Shown: one piece after another, positions 1 to 8,908 of the stretch
How positions within the stretch are numbered: position 1 is the stretch's first letter
Layout: each line of letters starts with the position of its first letter
DNA from: an uncultured Clostridia bacterium
GTDB lineage: Bacteria > Bacillota > Clostridia > TANB77 > CAG-508
NCBI GenBank assembly: GCA_948976265.1
Contig: CARFUA010000008.1
Location: 4,948-68,947, forward strand
Direction of reading: 5' to 3'
Length of the DNA: 64,000 bases
Position numbers and translations under genes: made by a program
Notes under the pieces: model-generated
What the model saw: the letters and a program-made list of their open reading frames with translations, nothing else
What the model was told of the DNA's origin: nothing
Database searches by the model: none

Positions 1-1031
1 AATACATTCTGAATCACGCCTTTTCCATACGTCTTAGTCCCCACAATCGTTGCTTCTCCGTTGTCTTTTAGACAACCTACCAATATTTCTGATGCACTTG
101 CAGAATATTCATTCACAAGAACAACGATATTCATATCAATAATTTTTTCTTGCTGTGTATAGGTAGTTTCTTTATTTCCTTTGGCATCTTTCGTTATCAA
201 AATTGCTTTATCTTTTGGTACAATCATATCAGCAATATTTAACGCTTCATCTACTAATCCGCCTGTATTATCTCTTAAATCAATGATTAATTTTTGTACG
301 CCTTGTGTCTGAAGTTCCTCAAACGCAGTCCTGAACTCATTGCTACACCCTTCATCAAAGGTTGATAATTTAATATATCCAATATTATTTTCCAACATTT
401 CTTTTTTTACATGATACACTTTAATCGCCTTTCGCTCTACATCCAGCGTCACATATTGGTTATCTCTTGCTACTTTCAAATTTACTAGAGTTCCTTCTTC
501 TCCTTTAATTTTGGAAGAAACTTTGGCAGTATCTAATCCAACCACACTCTCGCCATTAACTTCTACAATAATATCACCTGCCTTTAATCCAACCGCTTCT
601 GCTGGCGATTCTTCAATTGGTTCAATAATCACAACATTTCCATTTACATCTTGTGTCATATAAACACCAATTCCTACATAATTTCCTAAAGCATTAATTT
701 GATACTCTTCCCATTCCTCAGCAGTCATATATTCTGAATATTCGTCATCTAAACCATTAATGTATCCCTTAATGGTTTCATCTACCATTTTTTGTTCATC
801 AATATCGCCAATATAATATTCATCCACCATTTTTCTAAAATCTTTTAAATTACCCGCTATTGTTTTAATATTTTCATTGGCGTCTTCACTTACTTCGCCT
901 GTTGTAATTAGTGATTTCGTTCCAAAATGCTGAAATGTCGCATAAAATGTAATTATCGCTGTAACACATATAATAAATACACTTGCTAAAGTAAATTTAT
1001 AAAATAATTGTTTTTTTTCATCTGATTCCAT
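1..1031 (-). CDS. S41-family C-terminal processing peptidase, 3' end cut by the window
   Basis: About 343 residues are visible, starting at the ATG at 1031; the C-terminus lies beyond base 1. An N-terminal membrane segment (residues about 9-30) is followed by a PDZ domain (about 105-185) and a tail-specific protease fold. The catalytic serine sits in EYSASASEI near residue 310 and the lysine in TYGKGVIQ near 335, so both members of the Ser/Lys dyad are present. Family members cleave envelope proteins near their C-termini outside the membrane. It is the last gene of the ftsE-ftsX-M23-M23 cluster, 17 bp after the M23 gene, so a role in controlling division-associated wall hydrolases is a reasonable inference. 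Confidence 0.93.
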   Translation of the reverse strand, partial: MESDEKKQLFYKFTLASVFIICVTAIITFYATFQHFGTKSLITTGEVSEDANENIKTIAGNLKDFRKMVDEYYIGDIDEQKMVDETIKGYINGLDDEYSEYMTAEEWEEYQINALGNYVGIGVYMTQDVNGNVVIIEPIEESPAEAVGLKAGDIIVEVNGESVVGLDTAKVSSKIKGEEGTLVNLKVARDNQYVTLDVERKAIKVYHVKKEMLENNIGYIKLSTFDEGCSNEFRTAFEELQTQGVQKLIIDLRDNTGGLVDEALNIADMIVPKDKAILITKDAKGNKETTYTQQEKIIDMNIVVLVNEYSASASEILVGCLKDNGEATIVGTKTYGKGVIQNV

Positions 1032-1048
1032 GTTTCTTCCTTTCTAAT

Positions 1049-2281
1049 CTATGGTATATATTGTGTTGGATTTACCCTTTTTCCATTTAACCATACTTCA
1101 AAATGTAAATGAGGACCTGTTGAATTTCCTGTTGAACCCACATGACCAATCACTTGCCCTTGGCTAACTTGCGCACCTGGACCTACATTTCTTTTTTTCA
1201 TGTGAGCATATAATGTCATCGTTCCATCCCCATGACTAATTACTATGTACTCTCCATAACTTTTATAACTACCATCTGCACGTTTTAAAGCAGTTGAAGT
1301 AATGACTTTCCCTCCTTTGGCTGCTAACACTGGCGCTCCATCTACAGGACCTTTTGAATTTCTTGCAAAATCAATTCCCGTATGTCCTGAATATCCATAA
1401 TATCCTGTTGTAATATCATTTCTTGTTCTTCCTGACAATGGACTAATAAACCCGGCTTTGCTTGGTTCTGAAGGAGTTGTTGCCTGAGAATTTCCTTTTG
1501 AATTATTCTTTTTAGCTTCTGCTGCTTTTCTTGCCGCTTCTTCTTGTGCTGCAATAGCCGCCAATTGTCTTTGAATTTCTTTTTTATCTTGTTCAAATTC
1601 TTCCAATTGTGATTGCAATGCCTTTTCTTCCTCTGATAAGTTGCCCACCAAAGAATTTTTTTCATTAACTAACACAGACAAAGAATTACGCTTTGCTTCT
1701 GCTTGTGTTTTTGACGTTTGAATTTGCGTTTTAGAGGTCTCCAATGTATTTTTTTCGTTTTCAATCTGAACTTTAGTTGCTTCAATACTTTCCAATAATT
1801 CTGTGTCATATTCAGCTAATTGTTCTATTAAATAGTACTTTGAAATAAAATCAGCCAAACCATCTGAACTCAATAGCATATCCAAATAAGAAGTCGTACC
1901 ACTTTCATACATAGCCACCAATCTTTTATTTAACAATTCCTGTTGCTCTTCATATTTTTGTTCTTGCTCCTGAATATTGGTTTCTTTTTCTGTAATTTGC
2001 TTTTGCAAAGTCGAAATTTGCGATTCTAATTCACCAATTTCGCTTTCATATGTTCCAATTTGCGAATTATACTTACTAATCTGATTTAACGCATCACTCA
2101 TCTGACTTTTCACTCCAGCAATCTCTGAATTGGTTTCTTCGATTTGTTTATCAATACTACTTTGATTTTTTTGTAAATCCGTTTTCTGACTAGCATATAC
2201 AATCATTCCATTCGAAATTAGTATAATCATTAAAACAATACTAGTAATATATTCAATTTTTTGCAAAATATTAATTTTCAT
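1049..2281 (-). CDS. M23 (LytM) peptidase with coiled coil, EnvC/PcsB-like
   Basis: 410 aa. A signal peptide or anchor (residues 10-30) precedes a long coiled coil (about 33-255), an Ala/Lys/Asn-rich linker and a C-terminal LytM domain (about 285-410). Zinc-ligand motifs are intact: GHTGIDFA near residue 300 and GPHLHFEVW near 393. M23 enzymes cut peptidoglycan cross-bridges or stem peptides outside the cell; the coiled-coil form is typically switched on by FtsEX. The start overlaps the end of the preceding M23 gene (shift-corrected stop 2271-2273), so the two paralogues are translationally linked. No frameshift is seen here, unlike the upstream copy. Confidence 0.93.
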   Translation of the reverse strand: MKINILQKIEYITSIVLMIILISNGMIVYASQKTDLQKNQSSIDKQIEETNSEIAGVKSQMSDALNQISKYNSQIGTYESEIGELESQISTLQKQITEKETNIQEQEQKYEEQQELLNKRLVAMYESGTTSYLDMLLSSDGLADFISKYYLIEQLAEYDTELLESIEATKVQIENEKNTLETSKTQIQTSKTQAEAKRNSLSVLVNEKNSLVGNLSEEEKALQSQLEEFEQDKKEIQRQLAAIAAQEEAARKAAEAKKNNSKGNSQATTPSEPSKAGFISPLSGRTRNDITTGYYGYSGHTGIDFARNSKGPVDGAPVLAAKGGKVITSTALKRADGSYKSYGEYIVISHGDGTMTLYAHMKKRNVGPGAQVSQGQVIGHVGSTGNSTGPHLHFEVWLNGKRVNPTQYIP

Positions 2282-3516
2282 TTTTTCCCCTCTTTTCTTC
2301 CTCTTCTTCTCTTACGTCTAATTCAACAGTTTGACGATTATTTTCTGATTGATTTTCTATTTGTGGTAAATGTTCCAATGGATTTACATATTGACCATCC
2401 ACACGGATTTCAAAATGCGCATGTGGTCCTGTGGAATAACCTGTCGAACCAACCTTTAAAACAGGCGTTCCTTTTGTTACTGTTTGTCCGAACTTCTACC
2501 AAAATTTCAGACCCATGCGCATACAAAGTAGAAATTCCACCTCCATGGTCAACAATTACCATATTCCCGTACGCTGTATTAAATCCTGCTTTTACAATCA
2601 TGCCATCATTTGCTGCTACAAAAGTAGCACCCATTGGACTACTAATATCCGTTCCCGTATGAAGTTTATACACACCAGTTATCGGGTGAGTTCTCATGCC
2701 AAATGGTGAACTAACTCTTGTATAACCTGGAACTGGCCAACAAAAATTTCCGCCCACATATTCAGCATCATTGCTTGCCAAAGATAACAAACGAATTTCT
2801 GATTCTACCTGTTGTATCTGGGATTGATATTCTTCCACCTGTTGTTGTAAAACAATTTCTTCTTCATTCAACTGTTGCACTCGTTGATTTTTAATAATCA
2901 CCATATTTGAAATAGCAATACTTGCCTTTTCCGAATTCGATTTTGCAATTTCTAATTCTTCTTCACTTTGCTGTAATACCGCCATTAAATTTTCTATTTC
3001 TTCTTTTTGCTCTCCCATTGTATCCAATAATTCTGCATCTGTTGTTGCAATTTCTGAAATATAATAACAATTGGATAAGAAATCCGAAATTCCCTTTGAA
3101 CTTAGTAATAAATCCAAATAAGAAGTATCTCCCATTTCATACATAGCCACCAATCTTTTTTCCAATAATTCTTTCTGCGATTCATAATCTTCTGTAATTG
3201 TACTTAATTCGGTTTCTGTTGTTTTTATTTTTTCTTCTAGTTGCTCTGATTTAGCAGTAAATTCAGCGATTTCGGTTTGCTTATCACAGATGCTTTGTGT
3301 TAACTCAGATATTTCTACAATAGTTGTAGAAAGTTCTTCATTAATAAATTCTAGTTTTGCATGGTATCCTTCTGTTTGTGCTTCTAATTCTTGTTTTTGT
3401 TCTTCTAATTCATTGACACGGCTCTCTTTTTCTATTATTTCTTCTGCAAAAACTTGCGTTGCTATAAGCAAGAATATCACTAAAATACTCAAATGAACGT
3501 TAATCAATTTTTTCAT
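2271..3516 (-). CDS. M23 (LytM) peptidase with coiled coil; needs +1 shift at CGG
   Basis: Signal peptide (residues 1-24), coiled coil (about 25-235) and a LytM domain starting near SPFGMRTHPITG. In the zero frame the domain collapses after LYAHGSEILVEV at an in-frame CGG (complement of 2488-2490) and stops at 2410. Skipping the C restores GQTVTKGTPVLKVGSTGYST, then GPHAHFEIRVDG with the second zinc-ligand motif, to a stop at 2271-2273 that overlaps the next start. Corrected length is 414 aa, normal for the family. The extra base removes half of the zinc site unless recoded. It sits between ftsX and a paralogue. The alternatives are a pseudogene or a sequencing indel; the same CGG pattern in nine other genes favours recoding. 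Confidence 0.85.
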
Positions 3517-3523
3517 TAATTGC

Positions 3524-4423
3524 TTAAACCTCCAAATATTTTTTCATTGATATTGAACTACCAATAACGCCAACTCCTATGCCCAAAATAACATACACAA
3601 TTGCCACTAAATTCACAATTTCTGGAAACTGTAATAAAGTAACCCCCATAGTCTGCAATATATTGGATTGTTCAATCTTTTGAATGACAAAATCATACAT
3701 TGCTCCAACCATCAACAATGTCACAATCGCTGCCATCATTCCAATAATCACACCTTCAATCATGAATGGCCAGCGAATAAATCGATTGGTCGCCCCGACA
3801 TATTTCATAATTGAAATTTCTTTTCTTCTTGCATGAACGGTAAGTCGAATGGTGTTAGCTATAATCGTAATAGAAATAATTAGCAACAAAATGGAAATAA
3901 TTCCAATTGCAATTCTTATTCCATTTGCTATTTTCATCAATGTATTAATGGTATCATTGTTGCTTGTTATTTTTTTCACATTTTCCATTGCCCCAATTTT
4001 AGCTTCTATTTCTGTAGCTAAACTCAAATCTGTTAAAGTAACAATAAAAGATGGAGAAAAAATATTTTTTTCGCCTTCATACCCTTCAAACAATTCTTGA
4101 TTATCTTTTAATTTTTCTTTCATAATATCCAAAGCATCTTGTTGACTCTTAAACGTCGTTTTATTAATTCCTTCTAAAGCTTTTATTGCTTCCTCCAATT
4201 CACTAATTTGCTCATCGGTTGCATCCTTTTGAATAAAAACTTCGATTCCTTGATTTTTCTGCACTTGTTCTAATAAATTGTTGACATTTTCTCCAATCGC
4301 AAAAAAGGTACCAAATAAGAACATCGCACAAATCATCGTTATCAGTGATATCATCGTAGCTTTTTTATTTTTAAAAACGTTTTTCACGCCTTCACGAATT
4401 AAATAATTACTTCCCACTATCAT
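3524..4423 (-). CDS. ftsX: Cell-division protein FtsX
   Basis: 299 aa from the ATG at 4423 (MIVGSNYL); an in-frame GTG two codons later has better spacing from AAGGTGGG, so the exact start is uncertain. One N-terminal membrane helix (about 25-45), an extracellular domain (about 50-165) and three C-terminal helices give the FtsX/MacB permease topology, with the conserved ARRKEISIMKYVGAT segment between helices 2 and 3. FtsX pairs with FtsE and transmits ATP hydrolysis to murein hydrolases at the septum. It overlaps the 3' end of ftsE by 17 bp and is followed 8 bp later by an M23 hydrolase gene, its expected client. Confidence 0.96.
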   Translation of the reverse strand: MIVGSNYLIREGVKNVFKNKKATMISLITMICAMFLFGTFFAIGENVNNLLEQVQKNQGIEVFIQKDATDEQISELEEAIKALEGINKTTFKSQQDALDIMKEKLKDNQELFEGYEGEKNIFSPSFIVTLTDLSLATEIEAKIGAMENVKKITSNNDTINTLMKIANGIRIAIGIISILLLIISITIIANTIRLTVHARRKEISIMKYVGATNRFIRWPFMIEGVIIGMMAAIVTLLMVGAMYDFVIQKIEQSNILQTMGVTLLQFPEIVNLVAIVYVILGIGVGVIGSSISMKKYLEV

Positions 4424-5096
4424 ACCCACCTTTTTTATCATCTCTTACAATGACGCCATTGCTGATTTCAATAACTCTTTTTTTCATTTTATCGACTATA
4501 TCCTTAGCATGTGTTGCCATAACAACCGTTGTGCCTCTTGCATTAATTTCATTTAATAAATTCATAATATCCCAAGCGGTTTCAGGATCCAAATTTCCAG
4601 TTGGCTCGTCTGCAATAATCATGGATGGATTATTAACCAAAGCACGTGCCAAAGCAACTCTTTGCTGTTCCCCACCTGAAAGCTCATTTGGATACATTTT
4701 CGCTTTATTGCTTAAACCAACCAAAGACAAAACCATTGGCACTTGTCTTCGAATGTGTTTTGGCGTCGCTTTTACAATATACATCGCAAATGCCACATTT
4801 TCATAAACAGTTTTATCTGGCAACAATCTAAAATCTTGAAACACAACGCCCATACTTCTACGCAAATAAGGAACTCTTCTTGGTTTTAAAAAAGTAATAT
4901 CTTTTCCATTGATAATAATATTGCCATGAGAAACTTCTTCTTCTTTCAAAATTAGTTTTATTAAAGTTGATTTTCCGGAGCCAGAAGTTCCCACCAAAAA
5001 GGCAAATTCTCCCTTATCAATCGAAAACGTTGCATCATGAACTGCTTCTGTTCCAGTATCATATAATTTACTTACATTTCTAAACTCAATCATCAC
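4407..5096 (-). CDS. ftsE: Cell-division ATP-binding protein FtsE
   Basis: 229 aa ABC ATPase. Walker A is VGTSGSGKSTLIKL (near residue 38), the Q-loop lies in FQDFRLLPDKTVYENVAF, the signature is LSGGEQQRVALARAL, and Walker B with catalytic Glu is MIIADEPTGNLD. The phrase FRLLPDKTVYENVAFAM is typical of FtsE rather than other ABC ATPases. It is cytoplasmic and forms the FtsEX complex with the next gene, which it overlaps. Start is at 5096 or the adjacent ATG at 5093. It is the first gene of the five-gene division/wall cluster reading toward base 1. Confidence 0.97.
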   Translation of the reverse strand: MMIEFRNVSKLYDTGTEAVHDATFSIDKGEFAFLVGTSGSGKSTLIKLILKEEEVSHGNIIINGKDITFLKPRRVPYLRRSMGVVFQDFRLLPDKTVYENVAFAMYIVKATPKHIRRQVPMVLSLVGLSNKAKMYPNELSGGEQQRVALARALVNNPSMIIADEPTGNLDPETAWDIMNLLNEINARGTTVVMATHAKDIVDKMKKRVIEISNGVIVRDDKKGGYDSGK

Positions 5097-5261
5097 AATT
5101 TTTACCCTTCGATTTAGTATGATTCTTATATATCATACCAATAAATGAAAAGAATTGCAATACTATATTTTACCTTTTTACTATTTTTTTACAATTTTCT
5201 TTTCCTTGCAACTTTTTTCGGCTCTATTCGAATGTTAGCATAGAAATATTAAAATAATCTG

Positions 5262-5291
5262 AAAAAGGAAATAACTTTTTGTTATTTCCTT
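5262..5291 (-). terminator. Rho-independent terminator after the BspA-repeat gene
   Basis: On the minus strand the 11-bp arms AAGGAAATAAC and GTTATTTCCTT flank a short A-rich loop and run into TTTTTC. It lies about 140 bp past the stop of the 5428-6594 gene and separates it from ftsE. The rest of the 5097-5427 gap is AT-rich with no supportable gene. Confidence 0.7.
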
Positions 5292-5427
5292 CCATAAGAT
5301 TTTTATTTTTCTGATGCCATCTCTTTTTATCCCCTCTAGACGCATTAGAACGTAATTTTTAACCACTTTTCAAGCAAAATAGTCATTTTCTCATTTTAAT
5401 CATAAACTATATTCTCTATTTTTTAAT

Positions 5428-6594
5428 TTAACTGTTTTTGACAAGAATCGTGACATTTCCATTCTCACTCTCAATTTTATTTTTAGTAGCTTCATCTTTT
5501 ACATAAACAGTTAATTCGCTATTGCAGAAAGAAAACATACTTGATACATTTGTATCATCTTTTATTTCAAAATTACTAATATCTAATTGCGTTAAATTTC
5601 TACAACTGTAAAACATACTATTCATATCCGTTACATTACTGGTATCAAAATTACTTAAATCCAATTCTGTTAAACTGCTACAATACTGAAACATTCTGCT
5701 CATATCTGTTACATTACTTGTATCAAAATTACTTGCTTCTAATTCTGTTAAACTGCTACAATAAGCAAACATTGCTTCCATATTTGTTACATTACTTGTA
5801 TCAAAATGGCTTAAATTTAATTTTTTCAAGTCGCTTGACTCGTAAAACAGTGATTCCATACTTTTTACATTTTTCGTATTAAGTTTTTCCAATTGAACAC
5901 TTTCCAGTACTCTACCAATAAACCAAGCATACATATTATTAGGTGCAATTTCATCATATATGATTATATTGTTTGCTTTATTTACTGCACGAGGAATCAT
6001 TTCCGCTGTTATTAATTCACAATCAATCCATTTTGGAACATCAACTCCCATATTATTGTCGTATTCATACCAATCCGCTTGTTCTCCATAATCTTCCTCT
6101 ACGGTTCTCGTCGGATCGGTATAATCAAAACTACTAAATATCAAAGTTTTATCGGTATATAATTTCGCATAAATTTCAGGCACTTTTTCCTTTGGTACAG
6201 CATCCCAAATAATCTTTCCGTTTTCTAAAACGCCTGTTGCAACTCGATTTTCCTCTTTCTTCAACTCCACTTCTTTCTTTGTAATATTTACCTTATAACC
6301 ACTCGTCAACTCTTTTTGCGCCTCCTCATGATTCACGATATAATCGTCAACCTCTCCCACAATATTTCCATCATATTTCTCAGCATAATATTGACTCACC
6401 AAATCCAACACCAGCAAATCTACTTCCTCTTTTGCTCCCGCAATTTCATTTTTGCTCACAGCTGATTCCGCTCTCTGCAAAATCCCTTGCTCTCCAGCAA
6501 TCAAACTCAAACTCACTGCCGCCAAAATCAATAACACAATTATCGTTATCACAAGCGCTATGAGCGTAATTCCTCCATTTTTTTGCATTTTCAT
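5428..6594 (-). CDS. Pilin-like N-terminus fused to BspA/DUF285 leucine-rich repeats
   Basis: 388 aa; start at 6594 with AAGGAG seven bases upstream. The N-terminus (NGGITLIALVITIIVLLILA) resembles a type IV prepilin signal: a basic leader, Gly-Gly, then a long hydrophobic helix. The middle (about 45-225) is unassigned. Residues about 235-355 hold repeats of the form LSNFDTSNVTDMSxMFxxC, the DUF285/BspA surface repeat. The C-terminal 30 residues are charged. Presumed exported and cell-surface displayed, perhaps a pseudopilin-like adhesin. Usual pilins have Phe/Leu and Glu at +1/+5; here the helix lacks a clear Glu5, so prepilin peptidase processing is not assured. It is monocistronic. Confidence 0.8.
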   Translation of the reverse strand: MKMQKNGGITLIALVITIIVLLILAAVSLSLIAGEQGILQRAESAVSKNEIAGAKEEVDLLVLDLVSQYYAEKYDGNIVGEVDDYIVNHEEAQKELTSGYKVNITKKEVELKKEENRVATGVLENGKIIWDAVPKEKVPEIYAKLYTDKTLIFSSFDYTDPTRTVEEDYGEQADWYEYDNNMGVDVPKWIDCELITAEMIPRAVNKANNIIIYDEIAPNNMYAWFIGRVLESVQLEKLNTKNVKSMESLFYESSDLKKLNLSHFDTSNVTNMEAMFAYCSSLTELEASNFDTSNVTDMSRMFQYCSSLTELDLSNFDTSNVTDMNSMFYSCRNLTQLDISNFEIKDDTNVSSMFSFCNSELTVYVKDEATKNKIESENGNVTILVKNS

Positions 6595-6835
6595 AAAATT
6601 TCTCCTTTTTTCTGATACCTTGTCTTTTTATACTTATTAGACATACCAAAATGCCTTTTACGGTACTTTTTCTCATAAATTAGTCATTTTTCATTCAAAT
6701 ACGCAAAAAAAGGCAATCTGTTAACAAGTCAGACCAAAATCTGCCTTTATAAAGATTGTCTTTTACTTTATTTTTAAACGCAAAGATTGCGTTATTCTTT
6801 CTAAAAATCGTTTTTAAAAACTGCGAAAAATTACT

Positions 6836-6854
6836 TGTGTGTGTGTGTGTGTGT
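6836..6854. repeat. (TG)9 dinucleotide microsatellite
   Basis: Nineteen bases of uninterrupted TG repeat lie about 240 bp upstream of the start of the surface-protein gene (6594). They fall inside a doubtful minus-strand ORF (6695-6934), which they give a His-Thr-His-Thr stretch. The 6595-6947 gap holds no other feature I can support. Simple repeats this long can slip during replication. Confidence 0.85.
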
Positions 6855-6947
6855 ACAGCGCCAACACTTTCAGGCTTTTTTATGAAATCTCCTTCGTTTT
6901 TTAATTTTTTCATCTTTCGTTTACTCCTTTCCAATTTTGCAAATCTC

Positions 6948-7637
6948 TCATGTTTTCAATTCCTGTTCTGCCATTTTATAATCTGGCATATACGTTGCCA
7001 CCATGTTCCAGAAATCTTGCGAATGATTCATATTCTGCAAATGGCAAATTTCATGTAAACAAACATACTCAATGGTTTGTCTGCTATACATCACAACCTT
7101 TCGATTAATACTAATATTTCCCGTAACCGAACAATTGCCCCAAGAACTTTTTAAATTTTTAATTTTATATTGATTTGGCGCAATCCCCACTTTCATCGAC
7201 ATTTTTCGCATTGCCTTTTCCACTTCTTTTTCCGCTAATTCCTGATAAAACTTGTCCATCAATTTCTTAACTTCTTCTTTTTCCTGTCCTTCAAACCCTA
7301 CTGGCAATCTAACATTTATTTGATTCAATTTCCATTTTAACTTTGGCTCTTTTAATTTCTCATACGAAATCTGCAATCTTGCTTTTCGTCCCAATACCGA
7401 AAAAATTTCGCCATTTATATATTGCTTTGGCATTTGTACTTTTTGCCTTTGCTCTCGAACATTTTCCAAAATCCAATCCGCCCTTTTCATAAGCACTTTT
7501 TCAATCGATTCTTGCGACATCCTTTTTGGTACACGAACACTAATTTTCCCGTCTTTTATAGAAATATAGCAATTTTTTATTTTCTTTCTTTCTAGCGTAT
7601 ATTCGATTATTCCCTGATTCAGCTTCAATCTTTCCAT
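6948..7637 (-). CDS. YgjP-like (DUF45) zinc metallopeptidase
   Basis: 229 aa from the ATG at 7637, chosen because AAGGAAA lies six bases upstream; a longer reading from 7664 overlaps the previous gene. The C-terminal half carries HEICHLQNMNHSQDFW, an HExxH zinc motif followed by the conserved NHS..FW of the DUF45/YgjP family, plus NCSVTGNISINR just before it. The N-terminal half is a beta-rich domain with SVRVPKRMS. The protein is probably cytoplasmic; its substrate is not established. It starts 14 bp after the PLP-enzyme gene and is probably cotranscribed. Confidence 0.9.
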   Translation of the reverse strand: MERLKLNQGIIEYTLERKKIKNCYISIKDGKISVRVPKRMSQESIEKVLMKRADWILENVREQRQKVQMPKQYINGEIFSVLGRKARLQISYEKLKEPKLKWKLNQINVRLPVGFEGQEKEEVKKLMDKFYQELAEKEVEKAMRKMSMKVGIAPNQYKIKNLKSSWGNCSVTGNISINRKVVMYSRQTIEYVCLHEICHLQNMNHSQDFWNMVATYMPDYKMAEQELKT

Positions 7638-7650
7638 GTTTATTTCCTTA

Positions 7651-8906
7651 CTATTTTGTCTCAATCATATTTTGAATCGCCTTTAAAACGCCTAACTTTC
7701 CATATTCATATGTCAAACCACCTTGTTGAAAAGCTACATAAGGCGCCCTAATTGGTGCATCGCAAGATAATTCAATCGATGAGCCCATCGTAAAAGCACC
7801 AGCTGCCATAATCACTTTATCCGTATAACCCGGCATATCCCAAGGCATAGGAACAGAATTCGAATCCACAGCCGAACCACTTTGAATTCCTTGGCAATAT
7901 TTAATCAGCTTTTCTTCCTCTCCAAATTGAATCGTTTGCACAATATCTGAACGCTTTTCATCAAATCTTGGTTGTACAAAATAGCCCAATTTCTCTAAAA
8001 TATAACTCGTAAAAATCGCTGTTTTTAAACTACTGCTTACCACTTGTGGTGCCATATATAAGCCTTGTAAAATACTTTTGTTAATCCCTAATGTTGGACC
8101 TACTTCTTTTCCGTTGTCCTGGTGAAGTCAATCTTTCGGCAGCAAGTTCTATCAAATCTTTTCTACCAGCAATATAGGCTCCATTTGGTGCCAATCCTCC
8201 GCCTAAATTTTTAATCAAAGACCCAACCATAATATCTGCCCCTACTTCTACTGGCTCTTTTTCATCTACCATTTCGCCATAGCAATTATCTACCATAATG
8301 ATGACTTCGCGATTCACTGCTTTGATTTCTTTTATCACATTTTCAATTTTATCCATCGTCAAACTATGACGCAAACTATAACCGCGTGAACGCTGAATCT
8401 CAATTAATCGAATATCTTTTTTGGCAACTCTTTCTAAAATCGCTGGTATATCAAAATCGTTATCTAACAAATCAATTTGTTCATAATTGATTTGATAGGC
8501 TTTTAAAGAACTTGCATTTTCTTTAATTCCAATAATTTCATCCAATGTATCATACGGTTTTCCTGAAATACTAAGCATCGTATCACCTGGACGCAAACAT
8601 GCAAATAGGGCAACGGTTATGGCATGCGTTCCAGAAATAAATTGCGTTCGAACAAGGCTATCTTCGGCGCGTAATACGTCTGCAAATACTTTTTCAATTG
8701 TATCTCTTCCTATATCATCATAACCATAACCCGTTGTTGAACCAAAATGAACTTCGGCTATTTTATGTTTTTGAAAGGCTCCGTAATACTTTCAAACTAT
8801 TTTTCGTACAAGCCAAATCAATTTTTTCAAATTCCTTTTTTAAAGCTTGCTCCGCTTCCTCCGCTAATTTTTCAATTTTCTCACTAATTCCAAATTCTTC
8901 GTACAT
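7651..8906 (-). CDS. Aluminium-resistance / methionine gamma-lyase-like PLP enzyme; two +1 shifts at CGG
   Basis: Three open segments in different frames join into one 417-aa protein, the usual length of the YnbB/aluminium-resistance family. The first junction is an in-frame CGG at 8781-8783 (SLKVL, then GAFQKHKIAEVHFGSTTGYG after skipping C). The second is at 8111-8113 (TSPGQ, then GKEVGPTLGINKS). The PLP lysine lies in VGSLIKNLGGGLAPNGAY. The fold is type I aminotransferase-like. The start at 8906 follows the WG-protein stop by two bases, so these genes form an operon with the YgjP gene. Without recoding, no segment contains a complete active site. Confidence 0.85.
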
Positions 8907-8908
8907 TT

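Noticed and set aside
1342..1665. 107-codon minus-strand ORF within the first M23 gene
   Set aside because: Shadow reading of the Lys/Gln-rich coiled coil in another frame.
6695..6934. 79-codon minus-strand ORF containing HTHTHT
   Set aside because: The His-Thr run is just the TG microsatellite; no ribosome binding site or recognisable domain supports translation.
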